Origin: Clostridium sp. DSM 17811
GTDB lineage: Bacteria; Bacillota; Clostridia; Clostridiales; Clostridiaceae
Length of the DNA stretch: 64,000 nucleotides
Direction: 5' to 3'
NCBI RefSeq assembly: GCF_018861905.1
Contig: NZ_JAHLDU010000010.1
Span: 62,001 to 126,000 of the forward strand
How positions within the stretch are numbered: position 1 is the first letter of the stretch; every line of letters starts with the position of its first letter. Below, one piece after another: positions 16,708-25,328 of the stretch. The position numbers and the translations under genes were made by a program. The notes under the pieces were generated by a model. The model made no database searches, was not told where the DNA came from, and saw only the letters and a list, made by a program, of their open reading frames with translations.

Positions 16708-17733
16708 TTGAAAGTAAAGGATTTTTATTTTGACTTACCAAAGGAACTTATAGCGCAACATCCACTTGAAAAAAGGGATGAGTCAAGGCTTATGGTAATC
16801 AATAAAACTAAAAAGGAAATAGACCATAAACATTTTAAAAACATAATAGATTATTTGAATCCAGGTGATTGTTTAGTATTGAATGATACTAGAGTATTGC
16901 CAGCAAGGCTACTTGGAGTTAAAGAGGGAACCGGTGGTAAGATGGAATTCTTACTTCTTAAAAGAATAGACATTAACAGGTGGGAAACTTTAGTTAAGCC
17001 TGGTAAAAAGGCAAAGATAGGAGCAACCTTTATTTTTGGTAATGGAGAGCTTAAAGCAACCGTTATTAGTGATTCAGAGGGCGGAAGCAGAATCGTTGAA
17101 TTTGAATATGACGGAATTTTTGAAGAAATTTTAGATAAACTTGGAGAGATGCCACTTCCTCCTTATATTACTGAAAAATTAGAAGATAAAGAAAGATATC
17201 AGACTGTATACTCTAGAGAGGAAGGATCCGCCGCAGCTCCAACTGCTGGACTTCATTTTACAAAGCAGCTACTTGCTCAAATCAAAGCTAAAGGTGTTAA
17301 AATCGCTTTTGTAACATTACATGTAGGTCTAGGTACTTTTAGACCTGTAAAAGCAGAAGAAGTTGAAGAACATGAAATGCATTCAGAACATTATATGTTA
17401 AATAGAGAAACAGCACAGTTAATAAATGAAACAAAGGAAAATGGTGGAAGAGTAATTGCGGTAGGTACAACTTCTAACAGAACACTCGAAAGTATAGCAG
17501 ATGATAATGGAAGAGTATGTGCGAAATCTGGATGGACAGACATTTTTATATATCCAGGATACAAGTTTAAAATTGTTGATGCATTAATAACTAATTTTCA
17601 TTTGCCAGAATCTACACTAATAATGTTGGTTAGCGCTTTTGCAGATAAAGATTTAATTATGGGAGCATATGAAGTAGCGGTTAAAGAAAAATATAGATTC
17701 TTCAGTTTTGGAGACGCAATGTTTTTATATTAA
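16708..17733 (+). CDS. queA: S-adenosylmethionine:tRNA ribosyltransferase-isomerase
   Basis: 341 residues, full length for QueA. It opens [20 protein letters not shown] and has the family blocks [28 protein letters not shown] and TTSNRTLES. It transfers the ribosyl group of SAM to preQ1 in tRNA to give epoxyqueuosine. The next gene, tgt, inserts preQ1, so the two act in sequence. The start is TTG at 16708 with AGAGAGGG at a 7-base distance; no ATG would give the conserved N-terminus. Confidence 0.96.
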   Translation: MKVKDFYFDLPKELIAQHPLEKRDESRLMVINKTKKEIDHKHFKNIIDYLNPGDCLVLNDTRVLPARLLGVKEGTGGKMEFLLLKRIDINRWETLVKPGKKAKIGATFIFGNGELKATVISDSEGGSRIVEFEYDGIFEEILDKLGEMPLPPYITEKLEDKERYQTVYSREEGSAAAPTAGLHFTKQLLAQIKAKGVKIAFVTLHVGLGTFRPVKAEEVEEHEMHSEHYMLNRETAQLINETKENGGRVIAVGTTSNRTLESIADDNGRVCAKSGWTDIFIYPGYKFKIVDALITNFHLPESTLIMLVSAFADKDLIMGAYEVAVKEKYRFFSFGDAMFLY

Positions 17734-17790
17734 AAAATAATAGTAAAGAAAGAGCTAACTCGTAATTATTGTATAGAAAGTAGGTTAATT

Positions 17791-18921
17791 ATGTATAAAT
17801 TACTTAAAAAAAGTGGTAAAGTAAGACGTGGTGAATTTACAACACCTCATGGCACTATTCAAACACCTGTATTTATGAATGTAGGTACACTAGCCGTAAT
17901 TAAAGGTGCCGTATCAACTATGGATTTAAAAGAGATTAACTGCCAAGTAGAATTGTCTAACACTTATCATTTACACTTAAGACCAACAGATACGGTTGTA
18001 CGTAAAATGGGAGGACTTCATAAATTTATGAATTGGGATAGGCCTATCCTTACAGATTCAGGTGGATTCCAAGTGTTTTCTTTATCAAAAATGAGAAAAA
18101 TTAAAGAAGAAGGAGTTTACTTTAATTCTCATATTGATGGAAAAAAAATATTCATGGGTCCAGAAGAGAGCATGCAAATACAAAGTAATTTAGCATCGAC
18201 TATTGCTATGGCGTTTGATGAATGTATACCCAATCCTTCTACTAAAGAATATGTTGTAGATTCAGTAGCAAGAACTACAAGGTGGCTCAAGCGGTGTAAG
18301 ATTGAAATGGATAGATTAAATTCTTTAAGTGACACTATAAATAACAAACAAATGTTATTTGGCATAAATCAAGGTGGAACATATGAGGATATTAGAATAG
18401 AGCATGCTAAAACAATTAGTAAAATGGACCTAGATGGCTATGCGATTGGTGGCCTTGCAGTTGGAGAATCTCACGAAGAAATGTATAGAATTATTGATGC
18501 AGTTGTTCCACATTTGCCACAGGATAAGCCGATATATCTTATGGGGGTTGGTTACCCGAGTAATATATTAGAGGCTGTATCAAGGGGAGTAGACTTTTTT
18601 GATTGCGTATTGCCAGCAAGAAACGGAAGACATGGGAATGTTTTTACGAAAGATGGTAGAATAAATATGTTTAATGCTAAATTTGAGCTAGATGCTGGTC
18701 CAATTGATGAGGGATGTAAGTGTCCTGCATGCAAACATTATACTAGAGCCTACATAAGACATTTATTTAAAGCAAAGGAAATGCTCGCAATGAGGCTTTG
18801 TGTACTTCATAATTTATATTTTTATAATAAACTTATGGAAGATATTAGAGATGCTATTGATAATGATTGCTTTGAAGAATTTAAGGCTGAGAAACTTGCT
18901 CAGTGGAATGAAGGAAAATAA
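17791..18921 (+). CDS. tgt: Queuine/preQ1 tRNA-guanine transglycosylase
   Basis: 376 residues. The active-site stretch LTDSGGFQVFSLS holds Asp89, and the nucleophilic aspartate lies in GVDFFDCVLPAR (about 266-276). Zinc ligands are Cys308, Cys310, Cys313 and His339. The enzyme swaps guanine 34 for preQ1 in tRNAs with GUN anticodons (Asn, Asp, His, Tyr). It lies 57 bases after queA and forms the standard clostridial order with yajC next. Confidence 0.97.
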   Translation: MYKLLKKSGKVRRGEFTTPHGTIQTPVFMNVGTLAVIKGAVSTMDLKEINCQVELSNTYHLHLRPTDTVVRKMGGLHKFMNWDRPILTDSGGFQVFSLSKMRKIKEEGVYFNSHIDGKKIFMGPEESMQIQSNLASTIAMAFDECIPNPSTKEYVVDSVARTTRWLKRCKIEMDRLNSLSDTINNKQMLFGINQGGTYEDIRIEHAKTISKMDLDGYAIGGLAVGESHEEMYRIIDAVVPHLPQDKPIYLMGVGYPSNILEAVSRGVDFFDCVLPARNGRHGNVFTKDGRINMFNAKFELDAGPIDEGCKCPACKHYTRAYIRHLFKAKEMLAMRLCVLHNLYFYNKLMEDIRDAIDNDCFEEFKAEKLAQWNEGK

Positions 18922-18943
18922 TTATTTGCTATAATATGATTAG

Positions 18944-18975
18944 CCTATAAGATATATCTTTATAGGAAAATTATT
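18944..18975 (+). terminator. Possible attenuator between tgt and yajC
   Basis: A bulged stem (CCTATAA... / ...TTTATAGG, 18944-18965) is followed by AAAATTATTTT. Just before it, TGCTATAAT (18927-18935) looks like an extended -10, so yajC may have its own start. Both readings are tentative. Confidence 0.3.
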
Positions 18976-19020
18976 TTATTATAAGTTAGAGAAACAATTA
19001 TTGAAAGGAGGAGAATATAG

Positions 19021-19311
19021 ATGGGACAATTAGGAAGTGTGTTTACAATGGTATTAATGCTAGTAGTATTTTATCTAGTAATATTTATACCAGAAAACAA
19101 AAGAAAGAAAAAATATGCTGCGCTTTTAAACAATTTAAAAGTAAATGATGAAGTACTGACTAAAGGCGGTGTGATGGGAAAAATCATCAACATCCAAGAT
19201 GAGTATATTATACTAGAAAGCGGTCCAGACAGAACTAGAATTAAATTAGCAAAAAGCGGAATTGGAACTGTTATAAATTTAAATACTGATGCAGTAGTAG
19301 AGAAAAAATAA
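19021..19311 (+). CDS. yajC: Preprotein translocase accessory subunit YajC
   Basis: A 96-residue single-pass membrane protein: hydrophobic helix at about 7-24 (MVLMLVVFYLVIFIPE) followed by a cytosolic domain with the conserved LKVNDEVLTKGGVMGKI. YajC binds SecDF and SecYEG and aids protein export; secD and secF follow downstream after the SCIFF genes. AAAGGAGG precedes the ATG by 7 bases. Confidence 0.95.
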   Translation: MGQLGSVFTMVLMLVVFYLVIFIPENKRKKKYAALLNNLKVNDEVLTKGGVMGKIINIQDEYIILESGPDRTRIKLAKSGIGTVINLNTDAVVEKK

Positions 19312-19413
19312 TGAATTATGTAATAAAACCCCTTTTCAAATCATAATTAATATTATAGATTTCAATAAAAAAATTGTTTGTTTATTGGAATTTATAGAAA
19401 AGGGGGGATTTAC

Positions 19414-19782
19414 ATGGAAAATAAAAAAAAGTATTCTTACGCTGGAGAAGGAGTATTTAGGGCTTCAATTTTAACCTTAATTATATTAGTTATTTATTCT
19501 ATAGTAACAACTGTTTTGCCAGCTAGCATGAAGGTTACATCCGTTTTTTATATTGTAATAACACTAGTGAGTGTACTTTACGGATCTATATTCGCTGCGA
19601 AAAAAGCAGGGGAAAAAGGTTGGCTAATGGGTATTATGGTTGCTGCGACTTACATGTTGGTTTTGTACTTAGTTAAAGTCTTTGGTGGTGGAAGTGCTGC
19701 TATTGGAATGCGCGAAATAGTAAGAACTTCACTCGCTTTAGGTATAGGTACCTTATCAGGAATGCTTGGAATAAATTTATAA
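19414..19782 (+). CDS. TIGR04086 family (YrzE-like) membrane protein
   Basis: A 122-residue protein with four hydrophobic helices (about 16-38, 42-61, 69-89 and 99-120) and a glycine-rich last segment. The family TIGR04086/YrzE sits beside yajC in many Bacilli and Clostridia and has no known function. An open frame reaches back to a TTG at 19378, but AAAAGGGGGG directly before the ATG at 19414 fixes the start. That ribosome binding site can pair with CCCCTTTTC at 19329-19337 (see findings). Confidence 0.88.
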   Translation: MENKKKYSYAGEGVFRASILTLIILVIYSIVTTVLPASMKVTSVFYIVITLVSVLYGSIFAAKKAGEKGWLMGIMVAATYMLVLYLVKVFGGGSAAIGMREIVRTSLALGIGTLSGMLGINL

Positions 19783-19852
19783 AATTACTTTATTTAGCTA
19801 GAATATTATGATATGATGTACAGGTCAACTTTATGATATGGAGGAATAAAAA

Positions 19853-19990
19853 ATGAAACATATAAAAACTATAAATGCAGCAACAATCAAAGAAAGTTTA
19901 AAAAAACCAGGATGCAAGGAATGTGCTAATTCATGTCAGTCAGCATGTAAAACTTCTTGTACAGTAGCTAACTTAGCTTGTGAAAACTAA
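19853..19990 (+). CDS. scfA: SCIFF ranthipeptide precursor (six cysteines in forty-five residues)
   Basis: The frame encodes exactly 45 residues: MKHIKTINAATIKESLKKPG as leader, then a core with Cys21, Cys24, Cys28, Cys32, Cys36 and Cys43, six in all. This is the SCIFF family, near-universal in Clostridia, in which a radical SAM maturase links each cysteine to a threonine or other residue through thioether bonds. TGGAGGA precedes the ATG by 8 bases. The maturase gene follows directly, separated by a hairpin. The mature peptide has been linked to quorum-type regulation in some clostridia; its role in this organism is not shown. Confidence 0.97.
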   Translation: MKHIKTINAATIKESLKKPGCKECANSCQSACKTSCTVANLACEN

Positions 19991-20004
19991 TAATGTTAAC
20001 GGGG

Positions 20005-20032
20005 GCAGTAACTTAGGGTTACTGCTTTAAAT
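20005..20032 (+). terminator. Attenuator hairpin between scfA and scfB
   Basis: GCAGTAAC and GTTACTGC form a perfect 8-bp stem with a 5-base loop, followed by TTTAAATTTA. Partial termination here would give much more precursor mRNA than maturase mRNA, which suits a peptide and its enzyme. Confidence 0.6.
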
Positions 20033-20051
20033 TTAGTTAGGAGGAAGAAAA

Positions 20052-21416
20052 TTGTCACTTATTCATAAATTTATCCAAGATAATGAACACTATGTAATTG
20101 ATGTAAATTCTGGAGCACTACATATGGTAGATGAAATAGTTTATGATCTTTTAGATGAAAATGAACTTAGGAAAAAAGAAGATTTAATAGAAGATTTTAA
20201 AAATAAATATTCAATAGAAGATATTAGTGAAGTATATGATGAAATTAAAAGCTTAATTCAGGAAGAAACTTTGTACACAGGAGATTTATACAAATCAATT
20301 GCATTAAGTGGTGAAAAAGAAGAGCCATATATAAAGGCACTGTGTCTAAATATAATTCATGATTGTAACTTAAGATGTAAGTACTGTTTTGCTGACGAGG
20401 GTGAGTACCATGGCGCTAGAAAAGCAATGTCAGTAGAAGTTGGCAAGAAATCAATAGATTTTGTTTTAGAGAAATCTGGACCTAGAAAAAATATCGAGAT
20501 AGATTTGTTCGGTGGAGAGCCACTTATGGCTTTTGAAATGATAAAAGAAATAGTTAAATATGCTAGGGTTCAGGAGAAAATTTATAATAAATCCATAAGA
20601 TTTACTATGACTACTAATGCAACATTGCTTACTGATGAGGTTATGAAATATATGGATGAAAACATGGGCAATATAGTACTTAGCATAGATGGAAGAAAAG
20701 CTGTTAATGATAAGGTTAGAGTAAAGGTAGATGGAAGTGGTTCATATGATAATATTCTTCCTAAAATTAAAAAAATGGTTGATATGAGAGATAAATCAAA
20801 ACAGTATTATGTTAGGGGAACCTTCACTAGAGAAAACACTGATTTTTTTGAAGATATAAAACATATGGCAGATTTAGGCTTTAAAGAAATATCTATAGAG
20901 CCAGTAGTACTTCCACCTGAACATAATCTTTCACTTAGAGAGGAAGATTTACCAGTGATATTTGAGCAATATGATAAGTTATATACAGATATGCTCAAAA
21001 GATATAAGGATGGGACAAGCTTTAAATTTTATCATTTTAATATTGATTTAAAGGGTGGTCCTTGTGTATATAAGAGAATAGCAGGATGTGGAGCTGGGCA
21101 TGAATATGTAGCGATTACACCGGATGGTGATATATACCCTTGTCATCAATTTGTTGGTAATAAAGATTTCCTTATAGGAGATATATATACTGGGATTACT
21201 AATAAAAAGATGGTTAAAGAATTTAAAGAAGCCCATATTTATAATAAACCTGCTTGTACAGAGTGCTGGGCCAAATTTTATTGCAGTGGTGGATGCCAGG
21301 CAAATAACTTTAATTTCAATGGAGATATGCATATACCATATGAAATTGGATGTAAGATGCAAAAAAAGAGGATAGAATGTGCTATAGCTTTAAAAGCACA
21401 AACTATGACTAAGTAA
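20052..21416 (+). CDS. scfB: SCIFF peptide maturase (thioether-forming radical SAM/SPASM enzyme)
   Basis: 454 residues. Residues 1-80 form the PqqD-like leader-binding domain (NEHYVIDVNSGALHMVDEIV). The radical SAM cluster motif is CNLRCKYC (Cys105, Cys109, Cys112). From about 340 the SPASM domain binds two further clusters: CGAGHEYVAITPDGDIYPC and CTECWAKFYCSGGCQANN. The enzyme makes the thioether links in the ScfA core. It starts at TTG 20052 with GGAGGAAG 6 bases upstream; scfA is 61 bases before. Confidence 0.97.
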   Translation: MSLIHKFIQDNEHYVIDVNSGALHMVDEIVYDLLDENELRKKEDLIEDFKNKYSIEDISEVYDEIKSLIQEETLYTGDLYKSIALSGEKEEPYIKALCLNIIHDCNLRCKYCFADEGEYHGARKAMSVEVGKKSIDFVLEKSGPRKNIEIDLFGGEPLMAFEMIKEIVKYARVQEKIYNKSIRFTMTTNATLLTDEVMKYMDENMGNIVLSIDGRKAVNDKVRVKVDGSGSYDNILPKIKKMVDMRDKSKQYYVRGTFTRENTDFFEDIKHMADLGFKEISIEPVVLPPEHNLSLREEDLPVIFEQYDKLYTDMLKRYKDGTSFKFYHFNIDLKGGPCVYKRIAGCGAGHEYVAITPDGDIYPCHQFVGNKDFLIGDIYTGITNKKMVKEFKEAHIYNKPACTECWAKFYCSGGCQANNFNFNGDMHIPYEIGCKMQKKRIECAIALKAQTMTK

Positions 21417-21495
21417 ATTATATTTAGGCAAGATTGACTAAATTTGTTAATCATAATATAATTGTAGTTATGAGTAAACAGTGAGGGGGATAAAC

Positions 21496-22734
21496 ATGAA
21501 AAAGAAGAAAAGCACAATACTGTTTCTAGTCAGTGTTTTTGTTGTCGGATTATTAGCATTTACAGGATTTCACGGATTTACAATAGGAGACTATAGGGTT
21601 AAACCATTTACTCAAACAATAAACAAAGGTCTAGACATACAAGGTGGAATTTCAGTGCTCGAAGAAGTTCAAGGTGGGGCTGTTGATGCGAAAACCTTAG
21701 ACAGGGCTATTGAGCTTATTTCTATGAGAGTTAATAAAATGGGAATTAGTGAAACATTAGTTGCAAAGGAAGGTCTTAATAGAATTAGAATCGAAATACC
21801 AGGTAAATTTGATTCTAAAGAAATTCTTGATACTGTAGCTAAATCAGGAGAACTTAAATTTGTTGGTCCTGATAAAGTAACAATTCTTACTGGTAAAGAT
21901 GTAAAGGACGCCACTGCAGCATACGGTCAAGATAATAAACCTGTTATAAATCTTGTACTTAATGATTCAGGAAAGGCAAAGTTTGCAGTAGCAACTCAGA
22001 AATTTATAGGACAAAAGATATCTATTTATATGGATAAAGATAAATTAACTGATCCTACAGTGCAAGTAGCTATTACAGACGGTAAGGCTGAAATTTCAGG
22101 AAGTGCAACATTAGCAGAAGCTACATCACAATCACAAATTATTAAATCAGGAGCATTGCCTGTAACTTTAAAAGCTGTTTCAGTTAAGACAGTTGGAGCC
22201 ACTTTAGGAGAAGCAGCAATGGCACAAAGTATGAAGGCAGGAGCCATTGCAATATTATTTGTATTCCTATTTATGCTTTTATATTATAGAGCACCAGGGG
22301 TTATCGCGTGTATATCTCTAGTGTTATATATTGTTTTGGTTCTCGGAGCATTCTCAGCTATGAATGCAACTTTAACACTTTCAGGTATTGCTGGATTCCT
22401 ACTTACAATTGGTATGGCAGTAGATGCTAATGTGTTAATATTTGAGAGAATAAGAGAAGAACTCAAAACTGGAAAATCAATAAAATCTTCAGTACATTCT
22501 GGTTTTCATAGAGCGCTTCCATCAATATTAGATTCAAACATCACAACTATTGTTGCTGGTTTAGTTCTTTATATGATGGGAACGGGTTCGGTTAAAGGTT
22601 TTGCACTAACACTAGTAGTTGGTGTAATTATAAGTATATTTACAGCACTTACATGTACTAAATTTTTATTGAAATTAGCAGTTGAAATGGGACTAATAAG
22701 TAAAACATCTCATTTTGGCGTAAAGAGGGGGTAA
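21496..22734 (+). CDS. secD: Protein translocase subunit SecD
   Basis: 412 residues, the short Gram-positive form: first transmembrane helix at about 5-25, the periplasmic-side P1 domain with KGLDIQGGISVLEE, then five helices from about 245 with GIAGFLLTIGMAVDANVLIF, which carries the conserved Asp and Glu/Arg residues of RND-type proton channels. With SecF it pulls exported proteins across the membrane using the proton gradient. A GTG at 21481 is in frame but falls at the ribosome binding site GAGGGGG; ATG 21496 is preferred. secF follows by 4 bases. Confidence 0.96.
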   Translation: MKKKKSTILFLVSVFVVGLLAFTGFHGFTIGDYRVKPFTQTINKGLDIQGGISVLEEVQGGAVDAKTLDRAIELISMRVNKMGISETLVAKEGLNRIRIEIPGKFDSKEILDTVAKSGELKFVGPDKVTILTGKDVKDATAAYGQDNKPVINLVLNDSGKAKFAVATQKFIGQKISIYMDKDKLTDPTVQVAITDGKAEISGSATLAEATSQSQIIKSGALPVTLKAVSVKTVGATLGEAAMAQSMKAGAIAILFVFLFMLLYYRAPGVIACISLVLYIVLVLGAFSAMNATLTLSGIAGFLLTIGMAVDANVLIFERIREELKTGKSIKSSVHSGFHRALPSILDSNITTIVAGLVLYMMGTGSVKGFALTLVVGVIISIFTALTCTKFLLKLAVEMGLISKTSHFGVKRG

Positions 22735-22738
22735 ATAT

Positions 22739-23605
22739 ATGCTAAAGGTAGTTGAAAAAACTAAAGTATGGTTTGCTATATCTCTAATTATAATTGTAAT
22801 AGGAATGGGGGTCGTAGCAACTAAAGGTCTAAACTTAGGTATAGATTTTAAAGGTGGTACAGCAATTACTATAAATATGAATCAAAAATTTGATAAGTCA
22901 AATGTAGATAAAATAATTGATAAACACGCAAAGGGTGAGTATTTATCAAAAACAATAAATGATGCTAAAGAAATCGAAATAACTGTAAAAAGCGATGCTC
23001 TTTCAGCTGATGAAACAGCAACCATGTTAAAAGAAATTAAGACACAATTTAAATCTAGTACTTTAGTTTCAGAAGATACAATTGGTGCATCTATTGGTTC
23101 TGAATTAAAGACAAAAGCAGTGAGTGCTTTAATTGTTGCTATGCTTTTCATGTTAGTTTATGTTGGTTTTAGATTTGAATTTAAATTTGCAGTTTCTGCA
23201 ATACTTGCATTAGTACATGATATATTAATTACTATTACAGTGTATGCGGTATTTCAAACACCAGTAAATGCAACATTTATAGCTGCTATTCTTACTGTAG
23301 TTGGTTATTCTATTAATGATACTATTGTTATATTTGATAGAATAAGAGAAAATCAGAGAATTATGAGAAAAGCAACTATAGCAGAAATTACTAATACTAG
23401 TGTTACACAAACAATGGCTAGATCAATAAATACAGTTCTTACAGTTTTAATTTGTATATTTTCGGTATGGGTATTCGTACCATCTATAAGAGACCTTAGT
23501 GGTCCATTACTAATTGGTATAGGAGTTGGATGTTATTCTTCAATCTTTATAGCAAGTCCTATGTGGGCATTTCTTAAGAAAAGAACTAAGAAAGTAACTG
23601 CATAA
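22739..23605 (+). CDS. secF: Protein translocase subunit SecF
   Basis: 288 residues: helix near 14-30, short extracellular domain with GIDFKGGTAITI, then five helices including VVGYSINDTIVIFDRIRE, the SecF signature. Works with SecD as one complex. AGAGGGGG at the end of secD serves as its ribosome binding site. A terminator lies 43 bases beyond the stop. Confidence 0.96.
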   Translation: MLKVVEKTKVWFAISLIIIVIGMGVVATKGLNLGIDFKGGTAITINMNQKFDKSNVDKIIDKHAKGEYLSKTINDAKEIEITVKSDALSADETATMLKEIKTQFKSSTLVSEDTIGASIGSELKTKAVSALIVAMLFMLVYVGFRFEFKFAVSAILALVHDILITITVYAVFQTPVNATFIAAILTVVGYSINDTIVIFDRIRENQRIMRKATIAEITNTSVTQTMARSINTVLTVLICIFSVWVFVPSIRDLSGPLLIGIGVGCYSSIFIASPMWAFLKKRTKKVTA

Positions 23606-23647
23606 TCGCAATTAATGGTTCGATTCAAACAATTTAAAACAAAGGAC

Positions 23648-23690
23648 AGAGGAGTAAGATGTATTAATTACTTCTTTGTTTTTTTTATTT
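23648..23690 (+). terminator. Intrinsic terminator after secF
   Basis: AGAGGAGTAA pairs with TTACTTCTTT (two G-U pairs) around a 10-base loop; the run GTTTTTTTTATTTT follows. Confidence 0.75.
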
Positions 23691-23743
23691 TACATAATAG
23701 AAAACTACAATTATATATTTTCTATTAATATCGAGGAGTTTTT

Positions 23744-24616
23744 ATGGTGGATTTTTTTAAAGACATACAAAAGAATAATAATGATTTTATAGAATATAAC
23801 ATGTATAATCCACTTTTATTAAAGGGAATGGAAGATGCATTAAAAAGGATTATAAAAGCGATAAATTATAGAGAAAAAATTGTCTTATATGGATTTTATG
23901 ATGTGGATAGTATTACTGCAATATCTTTGTTGATGTTAGTTTTAAAGTTTGTAAATGCTGATGTTGAGTATTTTATACCAAGTGAACTTAGTGAAAATCG
24001 TGATTTAGTTGAAAAAGATATTACTAATCATATAAAATATTTAGGACCTGAACTTATAATAACGTTAGGCTGTGGTACTAATTCTTTTAGTGAAGTAGAA
24101 CTATGTAAAAGTATTGGAATAGATGTTATAATAACTGATTTTCATAAACCAATTAAATACGTTCCACATACTATAGTTGTCAATCCAAATCAAAAGGGAT
24201 GCAATTACCCATTTAAGGAATTATGTACCTGCGGGATGACGTTTAAACTAGCTCAAGCGATTTCAACTTACTACAAGATGAAATCTGTAAACAAATATAT
24301 GGATTTGGTAATGATAGGTACTATATATAGCAGGAAAAAGATTGAAAGTGAAAATAAAATAATAGTTGAAGAAGGTATAAAACAATTAAATTGTACAACT
24401 AATTATGGAATTTGCGCATTGATAAAAATACATAACATCAATATTATTAATGAACAAACGGTTTTAAAATTAGCATCCACAGTTAAACCAACAATTAATC
24501 CTGTTGGAAAAATGGATAATGCTAAAATTGTTGTCGAGTTATTTATAACAACAGAGAAAAATAGGGCACTGCAGATATCAAAATATTTAGATAAGGAACT
24601 TAAAAATAGTATATAA
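23744..24616 (+). CDS. Short degenerate RecJ-like DHH protein
   Basis: The 290 residues align with the first half of RecJ (ssDNA-specific 5'-3' exonuclease) but lack its DHHA1 and OB regions; RecJ is normally 560 residues or more. Motif I keeps Asp53 and Asp55 (GFYDVDS where RecJ has GDYDADG); motif II has Gly109 in TLGCGTNS in place of the Asp; the DHH triad is DFH (132-134); the motif IV Asp of GTIAD is Ser196 in GTIYS; and RINAAGR reads TINPVGK. Three expected manganese ligands are therefore missing. In related clostridia the slot between secF and apt holds recJ. I take it as a pseudoenzyme or reduced paralogue; a role in binding DNA or a nucleotide is open. Confidence 0.75.
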   Translation: MVDFFKDIQKNNNDFIEYNMYNPLLLKGMEDALKRIIKAINYREKIVLYGFYDVDSITAISLLMLVLKFVNADVEYFIPSELSENRDLVEKDITNHIKYLGPELIITLGCGTNSFSEVELCKSIGIDVIITDFHKPIKYVPHTIVVNPNQKGCNYPFKELCTCGMTFKLAQAISTYYKMKSVNKYMDLVMIGTIYSRKKIESENKIIVEEGIKQLNCTTNYGICALIKIHNINIINEQTVLKLASTVKPTINPVGKMDNAKIVVELFITTEKNRALQISKYLDKELKNSI

Positions 24617-24693
24617 TGTTTAGTATATGGCAAGAGTAAAAATAATGAATTCTTCATGTGTTTGTGTAAATCATCTAATTTAGGGGGATAACA

Positions 24694-25212
24694 ATGGAAC
24701 TTAAAAATAGTATTAGAGTAATAGAAAATTTTCCAAAGGAAGGTATTAGTTTTAAAGATATAACTACCATATTACAAGATGGAAAGGTTCTTAAGCAGAC
24801 AATAGATGATATTGTTGAGTATTTAAGAGATAAGCAAATAGATGTTATAGTGGGACCAGAGGCAAGAGGCTTTTTATTTGGGGTACCTGTAGCCTATGCT
24901 CTTGGAGCAGGATTTGTACCAGTTAGAAAACCTGGTAAGTTACCTTATGAAACACTACAAATTGAGTATGAACTCGAATATGGAACTGATAAACTTGAAA
25001 TACATAAGGATGCAATAAAGCCTGGACAAAGAGTAGCTATTGTAGATGATTTACTTGCTACTGGTGGGACAGTTGCAGCGGTAACAAAACTTATAGAACA
25101 AATGGGTGGAGATGTTATTTCTTTAAACTTTGTAATAGAACTTACAGATCTTCACGGCAAAGAGAAACTTAAGGATTATGATATAATGTCTCTTGTAAAA
25201 TATAATAGTTAG
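24694..25212 (+). CDS. apt: Adenine phosphoribosyltransferase
   Basis: 172 residues. The PRPP-binding motif is [15 protein letters not shown], with the family blocks [13 protein letters not shown] and [10 protein letters not shown]. It makes AMP from adenine and PRPP for purine salvage. AGGGGGA precedes the ATG. It lies in the usual place before relA, with a hairpin between them. Confidence 0.97.
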   Translation: MELKNSIRVIENFPKEGISFKDITTILQDGKVLKQTIDDIVEYLRDKQIDVIVGPEARGFLFGVPVAYALGAGFVPVRKPGKLPYETLQIEYELEYGTDKLEIHKDAIKPGQRVAIVDDLLATGGTVAAVTKLIEQMGGDVISLNFVIELTDLHGKEKLKDYDIMSLVKYNS

Positions 25213-25285
25213 TCTAGTTTAGTTAGTCAATAAATTAAAATTGCATAATTCTACAAATTACTATATAATATTAGTAAAAAGTATT

Positions 25286-25314
25286 GGCTGGTTATTTAAC
25301 CAGCCTTTGATTTT
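25286..25314 (+). terminator. Hairpin terminator/attenuator between apt and relA
   Basis: GGCTGGTT and AACCAGCC pair perfectly around ATTT, followed by TTTGATTTT. The relA ribosome binding site (AGGAG) comes directly after, so read-through would supply relA. Confidence 0.7.
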
Positions 25315-25328
25315 AGGAGTGTATAAGC

